A DNA stretch of 64,000 nucleotides, taken from positions 351,903 through 415,902 of the forward strand of contig JBEWZL010000243.1 of NCBI GenBank assembly GCA_045837725.1. Direction: 5' to 3'. Shown piece after piece: positions 53,040 through 64,000 of the stretch. Source of the stretch: Vermamoeba vermiformis. Taxonomy: Eukaryota; Tubulinea; Echinamoebida. Under the pieces are notes generated by a model, which saw only the letters and a list, made by a program, of their open reading frames with translations, was not told the origin of the DNA and searched no databases. The translations under genes and the position numbers were made by a program. Numbering within the stretch: the first letter of the stretch is position 1; the number at the start of each line of letters is the position of its first letter.

Positions 53040-55243
53040 TTACAATTCAATTTCGCTCTCGCTACTGTCAAGTTGGATCTGGTTTGACGATTCAGTGGAG
53101 TTCGTAAAAATGTCTTCGTTGTTGGATCTGCTGTCTTCAAAGACTTTATATCTCGCTGCTACCTCGCGTGAATTCGTCAAGCAGATAAAATAGACTGTCG
53201 TCCAGATCGCTCCAAATAAGGCAAGTCCGCTAAATACCAGCAAACAGGCACGAATTGGCAATTGGAAAGTCTCGAACAAAGCACCGACCAATAAATAAGC
53301 GACAAGCATTGCTAAGTGATATTATTAGTAAATTATATATGTGTATAATAGCTACTTACAAAAATTATAAACAGTTATATCGCACGATGAAACTCGGCCT
53401 AAATATTGCTTCGCTGAGACTTGCTGGATCAGCGACGACGAGAACATCCAAACAGTAGCTATAAATAGATAATTAATATACTACATGGTAGGGCCCGAGT
53501 AGCACTACTTACTTCCGCAAACCGAGATTAATAGTGTTGCGGCCAATATGACTATAAAGTTCGGAGACCACGCGAGTAACAACATGGCAAAAAATCGAAT
53601 AATGTAACAGATGCCAATCAGCCAATGAATTCTTCGTAAATTTGAACCAATGAGCATGCCAGAGAACAGCGGACCAATGACTGAAGAGCATTAAGGTCGG
53701 TAAAAATTAAAATTATATAATTTTCTTGGTACGTACTTGATCCGATTCCAGAAACTGCCCAAACGATTCCTAAAGCTTGGCCTAGCGATCCGAAGTAACT
53801 TCCTGCGTCTTCTGAGAACAAAATATTCGCCTAAAAAAGGAATGAAATTTTAGGATCTGAATTCAATTTCCAAATATGGTAATATTGTTTTGCACGTACG
53901 AATTCTACTGCTCCCCATACAAGCGATGAAGTTCCTTTGAGCATAGTTAAGGCCAATAAATACTTATTACGGCCCAAATATAAAAATCCATCTCGCAAAG
54001 ATCTGAAGTGATCCACGAGGGCTTGCAGCCAAGGAGGCCGTTTAGTAATACTATAGACCTCTATATCAATACCACCATTAGTCTCTGCTGACACTAATTG
54101 TTCGTCATCATCGTCTTCATCCGCTAGCGCATTCGCGATCTCGTTTTCATCGTCTTCCATTTCAATCTCGGCGGGTGTCGGAGTTAATTTTGGCAGCATT
54201 GTCAATCGCCACACAAAAAATAGCGAAATTAAATAGGTCACGCTGTCTATAATGTAATTCAAAGTCATTCCGAACCAAGCCAAGAAAAATCCACCAATAG
54301 CCGATCCAAGAATGTACATGCCTTAAAAAAGCAAGATATAATTAATATACTATAAATAGGTAATTATAGTAGTTTTTTTAGGGACTTACTTGACCAAGTG
54401 GTCGAATCCAACGAGTTGGCAATGACAATGTGTTCTTTTTTAACGTATAGTGGCAACAAACCAGTTTTACAAGGCCAATAAAATGCGCTCATTGATTCTT
54501 GAATTGCAATCTTAATATAGTTACGTTAGTAAGTGCGATCTAAGAGCAGATCTGACGAATTGAAACTTACGAGCAAAAGTAATAGCCATATTTGATGAGT
54601 GTAGATGACGATTATATATCCTAATACTACGACGGCTCTTATAATATTCGTCATCATCTAGAATATTAAAATTGAGCGCAATAACGTTGACATAAGTTAT
54701 TGAGATCTCATACCATCACTTTTGCTTTATCGAAATTATCCGCTATGACGCCTATATTGCAAATTAATATTCCTTATTAATTATTCATACTATTAATGGT
54801 TCATACCAGCGACGGGAAACCAAAGCATGGGAGGTAAAAGTCGCATGATAAAAACTAAACTCAAATAAAAGCCACTGTCTGTTAATTCGCGCATAGCAGC
54901 AACTGTAGCGACGGAATTAAACCTAAAATTAGAAAAATATTATTAAATGCCAGAATAACCGCCAAAAATGTCGGATCTAATTGATTTTTTGATAATTTGA
55001 AATTGCGCAGATTGGTTATGTTAATAAATAGTTAAAATAGACAAAATAATATTCATTCGAAATAAATTTATGCGAAATTATTGAATAGGGACTGATTCAG
55101 ATCAGATCTAACGAAACAACGGCTTACCAGTCGCCAAACTGACTAATTATGTCAGCGAACCATATAAAGCGAAACCCAGCATTATATCGGACTAAGTTCC
55201 AATACTCTTTCGATTGCGACCTCTTGGGTGTCGTTTCTTCCAT
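53040..55243 (-). CDS. Major facilitator superfamily transporter
   Basis: Exons from ATG 55243 to a stop at 53040 encode about 530 residues. The N-terminus is MEETTPKRSQSKEYWNLVRY, followed by FADIISQFGDWFNSVATVAA and FIMRLLPPMLWFPVAG(V/I)IADN, the MFS motif A region (GxxADN) between helices 2 and 3. About twelve hydrophobic segments are visible. A long acidic cytosolic loop (EMEDDENEIANALADEDDDD) lies between the halves, as in many MFS proteins. The QFGDW and AD(N/R)FDKAKVMM pattern is like the EntS/Tet-type (MFS_3) exporters common in bacteria. The substrate cannot be predicted. The C-terminal tail is Ser/Asn/Glu-rich. Confidence 0.82.
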
Positions 55244-55666
55244 CGCAAATAAAAAATGCCAGAATCTGAAATTTTCTTTTCGAGACATCTCTGGACACTA
55301 ATAGCACATATCAGGCATTGGGGTGCATAAATGTATCGGTCGCTTTCCCACCGAGATTAGGCGGCTAGTTATTGTGGTTACCAACTCTGAACGTCTTTTA
55401 GAGATCTCAGGTAACATAATTCAGACTATCATTGTTAGTAATTTAAAATTATTATTATTCACGTAAAGAGAAAAGTGAATGTAAAATTAGGCTCATTGGC
55501 GCGTAATTAATTGTCAGTATTATTTTTATCAAAAAATACAAATTAAAATAATCTTTCCCTTAGCTGTTTTTTTCAAATTATTGCCGTAGAATTGGCCAAT
55601 GGGCAAGTATGTTTGAACAAGACGTAGCTCGCCTTTGTCGTGATCGTTTGATTGCAATAATTGTTG
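55244..55666. promoter_or_regulatory. Upstream region of the MFS transporter
   Basis: This 423-bp AT-rich gap holds the MFS promoter (right of 55243) and the 3' flank of the small ubiquitin-like gene. No exon, RNA gene or repeat could be recognised. A GATTAGGCGG-type GC patch near 55360 stands out but has no assigned meaning. Confidence 0.35.
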
Positions 55667-55984
55667 TCAGAGCTTAGCTGAATGTTCTTTACCCGTAATC
55701 TCGTGGTCCAATACCTCGTATCTAACATCTTCGCCCGTTCTATCAATTCTATACTCGAAAAGCGTCCAATCCTCTTCTTTCAAGACTTCAAACTGGACTC
55801 CCATAACGCCTCCACTTCCCATTGGCTCAAAATGGCAAGTTAGGCGCAATTTGGAGGTTGGAACGCCAATTCTGTTCCCGATCTGTTCTTTTAGCTCTTT
55901 AATTGTCATTTTCTTCGGATCAACGTCCAAAATAAACCCGTCTTTCCAGTCTTTATCCAAAATGTTGATCGATATCGAGGCCAT
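55667..55984 (-). CDS. Small single-exon protein, probably ubiquitin-like fold
   Basis: An intact 105-codon frame from ATG 55984 to TAG 55667, without introns. The N-terminal part (SISINILDKDWKDGFILDVD, then KMTIKELKEQIGNRIGVP and KLRLTCHF) has the beta-beta-helix-beta layout of ubiquitin-like domains, with the helix consensus T(I/V)xELKxxI. The second half is acidic (LKEEDWTLFEYRIDRTGED) and ends HSAKL, so there is no C-terminal Gly-Gly for conjugation. It may act as a non-conjugated ubiquitin-like adaptor. No family is named with confidence. Confidence 0.6.
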   Translation of the reverse strand: MASISINILDKDWKDGFILDVDPKKMTIKELKEQIGNRIGVPTSKLRLTCHFEPMGSGGVMGVQFEVLKEEDWTLFEYRIDRTGEDVRYEVLDHEITGKEHSAKL

Positions 55985-56179
55985 TTGACTTATTGCAAGT
56001 GGTGTACAAACTGCACGATAAAAGAGACTAGAAAATCACAAATTTTTATTAAAACGTCAACGCTGACACGTTCTCGCAAAATTCTTAAGATCTGCTAACA
56101 AAAAAAACTCTCGTATTAGACATAAGACTCATTCTGTCTACAAGCATCGCAAAAAGTGTTTTTAATATTGGATTGGCCA

Positions 56180-59100
56180 TTAAACAATAATTTGATCGTA
56201 GTGCTCTGCTTCTACAATCAGAGTCTCCTTATCGTGCTTTTCCTTATCCTCTGTTTTTTGCGGTGCCGAGTGTCGCGAATACAACGCTAACAATGGCATT
56301 TCAGGGAACCGTTTGACGACAGCTTTTGACAGCTTTTTGTCGTAGCCAATCACGACCAGCGAATACAGATTGGCGCCGAGCTCTTCGACCACTGTTTGGG
56401 CCACACTTTGCTTCTTTTCGACCACCTTGAAATCTACAATATTTATATTAATATTAATGTCCTAATATGATATTAAATACTTGCCTACTGCTTCTTGTTT
56501 TAAAATTGTTTTGAACAAATTTCTTGGGTTGTGCGCATTGGCTTTGTCTTCAATTTGCAAAACGACCTAAGAATAGATTAATATTACGTACTATGTATTC
56601 TTGTTTTATTATTAACGAGTAGTATAGTACCATTTTCATTGAATTAAGGCCTTCGAGCATTCTCAACGCAATGTCAAGTGCAAATTCATCGTGTTCAGTG
56701 CCTTGCCACACAAACAAAATCACACCTGACGCGCTGAGACCAGATGTTTGGTGCTTGTTGACCACGAGTGCGATGTCAGACGGCGAGTTTTGTAAGATTT
56801 TTGTAATGCCCTAGGGAAGTCGTGTCAATGCGGGTGAAATCGATTTAAAGATTAGTGACGAATTACCTTGCTATTCATTCTGCGGTGTCTGCAGCCCAAG
56901 AATAGGAGATCGACTGATCTATTTTTAGCCTCTTTGATGATGTCGCCAAAAATGTCCGAACTGACATATGTAACGACCTGATGTGGTTAAAATTATGTTA
57001 ATTACGTCAGTATTGTATTAATTAATATAGTTCTCACCTCAGCGATATTTTCTTTCAGCAGCTTAGCACGTTGAACAGCGGCAACAATGACTGGATCTTT
57101 TGTTTTGTGGATCTGAAACACAGTTTAGTAACCAATTGATACTAACGAATATTAATAGGGTATATAATATACCTTGTTAATCGGTGATTCGTACGAGGCA
57201 ATCAATTCAGACGGACGATTGTCATCGGTCTCCATGAGTCTCGTGACGAACAACCGACTGAACTTCATGTGTCGTTCAATATTAAGAGAGCTATATGATT
57301 GAAATAATAAGAATAGGGCATTATATATATATGTTAATGCTGATCGTGATGTTCGATCTTTGCGTACCATGCCAACGAAATAATCATCGGGGCGTACATG
57401 TGGTTATCGATGCAAGCCATGACTTTGTAAATAGGAGCCCTACAATAGATATTAATAATATGCTTCCTAAACAATACCAAATAAGTCTATCCGACACGTA
57501 CTTTGCTGTTTTTGTGGCTTGAAGTTCTTCCACGTTCGCTCCTTTGGCCTTTGCAATGCGATAGATGAGTGCCAGCAAGGGTCCAGGAATCATCGTGTTG
57601 AGCAACACCATCATGATCAGCATGGCGAAGAAGCGAGAAGTGATAATGTTGGCAGCCAGACCGAGATTGAGTGACACCAACGCGACCAAACCTTTAGTGC
57701 TCATCAAAACTCCGTATATAGACGCTTCGGTCCACGTGAATTTTGCAATGTAACGTGCCGGCAAAGCACCGCCTAAAAAATATGAACGAGTGAGTGACAT
57801 GTGACTTGACAGGCAATATAATTGTAGTAGGTGCCATACCGAGTGCTTTGGAAATAAAAGCGACAAACACGAGAAGAATGACCTCGGCCCATAGAATACC
57901 CGAATCGATCAGACCGAATTGAGTTTTCAGACCTGAAATTGTGAAGTAGATCGGCAAGAAAATGACCGTGATCAGATCTTCGATCCGCTCCGTGATTTGT
58001 GCCTGAAGATTATAACGCATTAGTAGTCAAGATCTATGAGTATTATGGTATTAATAAGAACTTACAGGCAAATTAGAGTTATGAGGAATAACCAAACCAA
58101 CACCAAAGGCTCCGATTAAAGCCGTCAAACCGACGATTTCGCTAATCCTATTAAGACGAATATACTCTCAGTAACGTTCTTATATATAAAGTAATTTTCG
58201 ACCTACCATGCAATGATGAATAAAGTTAATAAACAAACCAATAAAGCCAACTGCGGCAACTTCTCATTGTATTTTGTCTTTTTGTGGACAAATTTGAATA
58301 AGAAGCGGACAGGGAACAGAATCAATACAATGATGCCTATATAGTACTTATTTAGGAACCTTAACGCGTTTTTAAAAAGGCAGATCGTACGTACCGGCAA
58401 GACAAATTATAATGTACAAAATGCTCAATCCGCCGGATGATTGGCCCAGAGCTATCGCAAGGGCCAACAGAGGCCAAGCAACCTACAATATATATAATGA
58501 ATTCAAATTGAACCGGTAATTATTGTGTTTGCAATTATTTCGATCTAGAAAAGTACTTACAAAATCGTCCACGGATGCAGCAGTCATAATGAAAACACCC
58601 AACGGCTTATCCAAATAATGGTACTCGGATAACATACGAGCAAGTACTGGAAGCGCGCTGATAGCCACTACGACTCCCAAAAACAAAAATAGAACGCCCT
58701 CGGAAATTCCTTCCGGTATGAAAGTCGGGTCATTAAATAAGAATATTAAAGGGACCGTAAAGACAAAAGGACTGAGGATTCCAAATAGTGCCGTAATAAT
58801 GCCGGCTTTGGCTTGATCTGAAGATCAAAAAAAAAATTAATCTGGTTAGTAACCGCTCCAACCAAACTAATAGAATAGAAACTTACGGCGTAACATGGAT
58901 ACGTCCGTCTCCATACCGACGACAAACATAAACATCACGAGGCCAATATTCGCAATAATGCTGGATTTACAAAAAAAAACGAATTAGATCTGCTCTTCTC
59001 ACTAAATTTTAGTGTCTATAGTGACGAACCTTAATAATGAAATAGAGCTCTTAGGGAAGATAGTGGTGGTAAAGCCTGGAATTCGACCCAACACTGTAGG

Positions 59101-59583
59101 CCCGAGGATGATGCCTGCCAAAATCTCTGCTATTACTGCCGGCTCTCGGATGTACCTATAATAGATTACTTAGATTGTTGGGTCAATAGAAGACGCTTTG
59201 CACGCTGCAGCAACGCCGAAGAAATTTGATCGGGTATTAGTTTATTTTTCAATTATTTTTAAAAGCTTCATTTAGTGACCGTAAGCGAGAAATAAGATGT
59301 TTATGATATAATCTTTCGTTTGTTATATGTTGATTTTATTTATCTTTAATTTCATGAAAAAACTTAAAATAAAATACCCGATCTGAGGTTCACTTATCAC
59401 CAATTACCTTATCGCAAGGGTCAAAAGACGAGAAAGACCCAAGATGATTATAATTTGAATCAAAGTTAAGGACAGATCGGAGTTGAAGATGTAGCCTCCT
59501 TCCAGCAATCCGCCTGAGGCGACGGGAGCGGCAACAGGAACGGCGACCGGCACTGCTACGGGAACATCTCCTGGTGTAGCCAT
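56180..59583 (-). CDS. CPA2/CHX-type monovalent cation:proton antiporter with USP-like cytosolic tail
   Basis: A many-exon gene from ATG 59583 to TAA 56180, about 800 residues. After a Val/Ala/Pro-rich N-terminus the first helices read LIQIIIILGLSRLL and YIREPAVIAEILAGIILGPT, a CPA2 hallmark. Then come NIGLVMFMFVVGMETD, ISALPVLARML, ASVDDF (the catalytic Asp pair region VDD), LIGAFGVGLVIP, LPIYFTISGLKT and MSTKGLVALVSLNLGL. This is the plant CHX/bacterial KefB branch. The ~300-residue tail resembles two universal-stress-protein-like subdomains (PVIVAAVQRAK..., LLFLGCRHR, then SLVVIGYDKKLSK), as in CHX proteins. It probably exchanges K+ or Na+ for H+ in endomembranes. Confidence 0.88.
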
Positions 59584-59966
59584 TGTGGTGCAGCGAATGA
59601 TTATAAAGACAGATAAATTTATTGACACTCGGCTAAAACTACTCTGACACACGGCGAAACACACGGAAGCAAACTTAATATTGCTATGAGATCTAACGGC
59701 ACGGTCACTAATATGGCTATTCTCGTTTTTTTATTTCTAATCGAAGATTTTTTATTTGTAAACTGTTAGTGAACGGATTGGCTTTGGCAAATTTGAGATA
59801 AAAGCTAGAATATGATACAATATGTAACAATTTATTAACCTTCACAGAAGAAGAATATTTACAATGTTTACAGGTAGAAAAGATCTGAAGCTGATCTTTA
59901 TGCGCAAAGGTCACGATCACTCGTTGCGGTTGATCGTGGATCCAAGCTGGCTCGAGCGTTGCAGTA
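59584..59966. promoter_or_regulatory. Spacer between the CHX antiporter start and the CUE-domain gene stop
   Basis: The 383-bp stretch contains the antiporter's promoter and the 3' flank of the CUE-domain gene. Both genes run leftwards. No exon or repeat is seen; TTATTTATT(A/T) runs near 59730-59760 are ordinary AT-rich DNA. Confidence 0.35.
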
Positions 59967-62056
59967 TTATTTAGTAACGTACTCTACTGGGATCTCATCA
60001 GGCTTTTGAGCGCGTTCTTTGATCGTGCTGACGATTTTCTCGATCGCGTTGGATGTGGCTCGGAAGTAGTCCGGACTGCTTTCCTTATAGTACAAGATCA
60101 AGTACTCCTTGTTCTTGACGACGATCTTGTTGATTTCATCGTACTTCTGGGCAGCACGGACATCTCCGTATTTAGGATGAATACGCAAGATGTGTTCTTT
60201 CGTCAGTCTCAACACTCGCGTCTGTTGTCGCCAGTACCAGTTGGTATGAATGACACTAAGTTCAATCACTGAATCGTCCTTGTCGGTCTGTTTGCCACCG
60301 CGGAACCAGTTCAAGGGGTTCAAGTACGACAAGACGTTCTCAGCCTTTTCCAAAGCAGTGTTGAGCACGCCCATGGAGAGCTCTTGTGTACTTTGTTGTG
60401 ACTCGGTAATGTCGTCTTGTGACACCTTGTTGCTGCGCGGCGAAGTGTTCTGGTTGGCCTTGTCACGGGCGATGCGCTCAATAAGCGAGCCGTCTTGTTG
60501 GATCTTCTGCAGAGCTTCAAGTCCACCAATCATTTCGTCTCTAATGAACAAGATAGGGAACTTCAATTGTCCTCTGCACTTAGCCTTGATAAAGCCAGTC
60601 AACTCTATGTCGTTGCTCGGATCGACTTCTTTGACATCCGTCTCTGGCACGCCAGCTTCTGCGAGCACTTTCTTCATGGCGACCGTGTCGTCGATGTTCT
60701 TCTTCGTCAAAGAAGACTTGCGCAAGTAGATAGAGAACAGAGGCAAGCTAAGCTCTTCACCAAATTGGGCAGAATTGAGTTCGTCGTCAGTAGGAATGAT
60801 GCTGAACTCGTCCGAATCTGCGCCTTCGACTTGAACAACATCTTGTTTGGGCTCTTCTGATACGTCCTCTACCGGCTGTTTGACGGATTCTTCTTTATGT
60901 TTAGGCTCTTCCTTAGGCTCGGACTTCTCCACTTCAACCTTGGGTTCAGATTTCACCGAGGCTTGATCGGATTTGCCGGAAGAGGCGTCGGCCTTCGACT
61001 TGTTGCTATTATTAGAAGTCTGTACCTCAGGAACAATTTCTTCGATTTTCTTTTCTTCGACTTTAGGTTCGACAGACTTGTTATTCTGAGATTCGCCCTT
61101 TGATGATTTTCTCTTAGATCTTCCACCAGAAGGTCTGTCGGACATGCTTTTTTGTTGTGCGCGTCTCATTTCTTCTTCTTCTTCCTTAAGCCTTTGTTCT
61201 ATGAGTTCTTTGTTTTGTTGCTGAGCTAATCTGAGTTTCTCCTCGATAGCTTTTCTTTGCTCTTCTCCTGTGGTAATAAACGTTGAGAAATTTTGAAAAA
61301 TAAGTAGAAATAGGATGAACTAAAAAGCTTTTCGTCAAACAAGGACGCGATAAGATTTCAATCAAAATTCAAGTTCGTATTTGTCGGATTAGAAATTCTT
61401 TGCAGAACTCATAGAATTTGCTCATAAGTAAGATTGCCGTACAATGGTACCATTGTGCGACAATACGCTCGGCAAAATCAATTTGGATCATCGAAACTCA
61501 ATTTACGAAATTGAATCAAACCAGATTTCCGATCTGACGTAATCTTGACGCATAAATTTAATATTTAGGTAAATTAAGTATGTAAATAATTTAAAATGAT
61601 AATATAGTATTTATAATTACCTTGTTGAAGCTCCAAAGCCAAGCGCTCTTCCTCCCGCGCCAAATCTTCTAATTCCTTTTTCTTTTGTTCAGCAAGTCTC
61701 TTTTCTTCTAGAACACGAGCCTTTTCAATGTCTTCAGCTTCTTTTTGCAACTTTCTTTCGCGTTCACGTTCCTCTTCGTACAGACGCATAGCTTCTTGTT
61801 GCTGACGAAGCAATCTCTCGCGTTTTTCCTTCTCTTGGATCTTCTCCTTTTCAAATTGCTTAACTTGGTCATTCATCTCATTATTTTCGCTGCTTTCCTG
61901 CGGCTTGGCTTCATTAAGCATTGTCAGGATGTGATTCACTGCATCTTCGACGTTGTCTTTATTTTCTTGAAGCACTTGTTCGCATACAGATTGCTCCATA
62001 TGAAACATCGACGCTAAGAATTTTATATTGTCTTTTCTATCTGCATTAGCAGCCAT
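59967..62056 (-). CDS. CUE domain, coiled coil, glutaredoxin-like and PH-like domain protein
   Basis: Two exons separated by one long intron (about 61270-61621). Exon 1 (from ATG 62056) has a CUE/UBA-like ubiquitin-binding helix bundle (MFHMEQSVCEQVLQENKDNV) and a long Glu/Arg/Lys coiled coil. Exon 2 continues the coiled coil, then a Lys/Glu/Pro-rich linker. A ~95-residue thioredoxin-fold segment follows, like SH3BGR/glutaredoxins (LFSIYLRKSSLTKKNID, FPILFIRDEMIGGLEALQKI) but without a CxxC active site. The end is a PH-like domain (TNWYWRQQTRVLRLTKEHIL, DEINKIVVKNKEYLILYY) with a final helix. It ends at TAA 59967, about 580 residues. It may link ubiquitin to membranes. I know no protein with this order. 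Confidence 0.65.
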
Positions 62057-62513
62057 TTTAATTCTTATTGTGGATCGGGTCTCCTTGATCTGGTCTTGAG
62101 TTTAATTAAATATTTGTCTAATACGAGAAATATATTATAGTAGCAGTAGTGGTTGACTATTGAGTTTGGTTTGTTTTATTTCAAGCCCGTCTCTTGTAAA
62201 AACACGAATGATTTCGTCCGAAGAAATTTGACCCAAAATGCAAAAAAATAGCTCGCATAAGAATTAGTTGTTATTCTTTTGCTTGAGAATTGATCGCGAT
62301 ATGAGTTATGTATAGGTACCTTCCACTAAAACCCGCCATGGATGAGCAAACGAAAATTTTGGATCTGATCGGAGTTCAGACGTGAACGTCGATTAAAAAA
62401 ATAAATTTTAGACGGTAATCTATGGCATAAACGGCTCCTTGAACACCTATTATTTGCTGTCGATAATTTTAATCACAATCTATTGAAATGAAACATTTTT
62501 TTATTATTTTCCA
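62057..62513. promoter_or_regulatory. Divergent intergenic region between the CUE-domain and F-box/LRR genes
   Basis: This 457-bp gap lies between two start codons facing away from each other. No coding exon, RNA gene or long repeat was found. The CUE-side part contains TATATTATAG near 62130. Confidence 0.35.
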
Positions 62514-64000
62514 ATGGAAGCAACAACGCTTACGTTACCACAGGAGATATGGAATCTCGTGCTTGGTTATTGCGATGATGATTCTCCTTTCCGAATTCGG
62601 TAAGTTTGTTCTGTCCTGCGATCCCTTTAAAAAAATTAAAAACTCCTTCAAGCAATTAATGTTCTTTATTTTAGACTTACCTTAGTATGCAAGACTTGGA
62701 AGACTATAGTGGTTAAATTAACGACCGAAATAGTCAATCTCGAAAATCAGGGAGCCAAATTAGATCAATTATGTGCTCAATGGCCCTATTTGGAAAGAAT
62801 ACATTTACCAAGATACGGAGCAGGCATAACTTCCTTAAGTAAGACAAGAATATTTATTGCAATTAAAATTCGAATATTTTTCTGATTTTGGATTTGACAG
62901 CTTGCTTGCAGACTTTAGCTCATCTGCGTTCGCTTGTATTGGTCTACAAGCCATATGAAACTAAAGCGCACGATCATAATGTATTCGGCACGTTGACGCG
63001 GCTAACTCACCTCACGGCCAGCGCTTACACGAAAGATGAAGATCTGCTCCTGTTGTCAAATCTAACAAATCTACTTTCACTGGATGTCGGTTCCTATGGC
63101 TATTCTTATTCAATGACGAGCAATGCGTTCGATGCCTTGAAAGGAATGACACGTTTGACATATTTTTACTCGCCTGGCTCGGGATGGAATCCGGACTGCA
63201 GCGAGAAGATCTCTCATTTGACGAATTTAAAAGTGTTAATGCTCGAGCAAGGCGGAAGTTCCGCAAAATTTGCAGGTGCTCATTTCTTGTCGAACCTTAC
63301 CAACCTCGAGCAAGCAACACTTTCGTTTCATTCGATCCCGAGGGAAGAGTTCGAGCACGTCAAACACTGGACTAATTTAACGTCGTTGAAGCTCAGCAAG
63401 CTCGATTGGAATGTTTGCTTTGACCACGTGTCATCGCTAACCAAGTTACGCACCTTCACATTATCCAATTTTAAAATGGCGCCCGATCTGCTCGTCACGC
63501 TTGCCAAGTTGCCGGATCTGCAAAAAATTATTTTTAGTTATAACGTTAACTGGATATCAGAGGATAATGACATCGATCAAGACCACGTGGAGCCTGAAGA
63601 GCCTGCAAATGATGACGAAATGTTGGATGATCCGTGGGACCAATTGTCAGCTCTAACTTCGCTCACAAACTTGCGTCGATTGTACAGATTGCCGTATCAT
63701 TCAGCACTGAACACGAGAATTACATTCTTTCCTCCATCCATTACGGATCTCAATGTGGTTGGTTTGAAGGGCAAGACGTGCAGTCTATTCATCAATTCGT
63801 TGCAACATTTCACGAGACTAGACAAATTAACATTAAACGGCGAGCCAGACTCCATCACAAGCGACACAATTGAAATTTTAGCGAAATTGACGACATTGCG
63901 CCACCTTCACATAGATTCCGACCACTACGATTACTATTCTTATAAGGCGTGGAAGCAACGTCGTGATAAGCCAACCGCAGAAGACACCTATTATGAACAG
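62514..64000 (+). CDS. F-box/leucine-rich-repeat protein, 3' partial
   Basis: ATG 62514 opens a short exon with the start of an F-box (LPQEIWNLVLGYCDDDSPF). After an intron the F-box ends in LVCKTWKTIVV. The third exon (from ~62902) encodes consecutive irregular LRRs of ~22-27 residues: LAHLRSLVLVYKP, LTRLTHLTAS, LSNLTNLLSLDVGSYG, LTNLKVLMLEQGG, LSNLTNLEQATLSF, WTNLTSLKLSKLDW, LTKLRTFTLSNF. An acidic insert (VEPEEPANDDEMLDD) near 63590 interrupts them. The frame is still open at the window edge (…TAEDTYYEQ). It is a probable SCF-type ubiquitin-ligase substrate receptor; the substrate is unknown. Confidence 0.82.

Overview
This is a nuclear eukaryotic window. Genes are densely packed on both strands and nearly all are split by short GT-AG introns (mostly 45-70 nt, donors GTAAGT or GTACGT, branch sites like CTAAC or CTAAT). 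Coding sequence is moderately AT-rich and intergenic sequence more so. Intergenic gaps are mostly 200-500 bp, and many neighbours are divergent pairs sharing one promoter region. The gene mix (class C GPCR, TKL-type kinase, RhoGEF-PH, F-box proteins, CHX-type cation/H+ exchanger, Zn2Cys6 transcription factors, Pch2/TRIP13, PIG-G) points to an amoebozoan, perhaps a protosteliid-like amoeba. That placement is inferred from gene content and gene structure, not from a search.

Layout. 1-6144: 3' part of a class C GPCR, an F-box/TPR protein and a zinc alcohol dehydrogenase. 6839-15958: a very long DOT1-type histone H3K79 methyltransferase, a class II aldolase-like protein with a possible mitochondrial presequence, and TRIP13/Pch2. 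16020-23328: a GTPase-rich block with a P-loop GTPase carrying a C-terminal DUF697-like hydrophobic domain, a divergent dynamin-like GTPase, and a TKL-like kinase fused to a degenerate paralogue of that GTPase. 23443-30748: a small CxxC protein, RACK1, a RhoGEF-PH protein and SNU13. 31243-35992: two paralogous Zn2Cys6 transcription factors in tandem, the second with an intron-containing tRNA-Tyr inside one of its introns on the same strand. 36226-44475: an orphan type I membrane protein, aldose 1-epimerase, an ARF-like GTPase and PIG-G. 44731-51214: the largest subunit of RNA polymerase I. 51496-62056: a secreted protein, an MFS transporter, a small ubiquitin-like protein, a CPA2/CHX antiporter and a CUE/glutaredoxin-like/PH-like protein. 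62514-end: an F-box/LRR protein cut by the window edge.

The most unusual material is (a) the kinase-pseudoGTPase/GTPase paralogue pair around a dynamin-like gene, with an intron in the active GTPase gene that would encode a prenylation (CaaX) terminus if retained; (b) the nested tRNA-Tyr; (c) a 12-bp palindrome, TGACACGTGTCA, present four times exactly and only in introns, twice flanking a coding-like insert in the Pol I intron; (d) palindromes clustered around the transcription-factor pair; and (e) three unexplained reading-frame changes in the low-complexity tail of DOT1. Housekeeping genes dominate the rest. No retroviral or Polinton element was recognised. Exon joins were worked out by hand from frame and splice sites, so single boundaries may be off.
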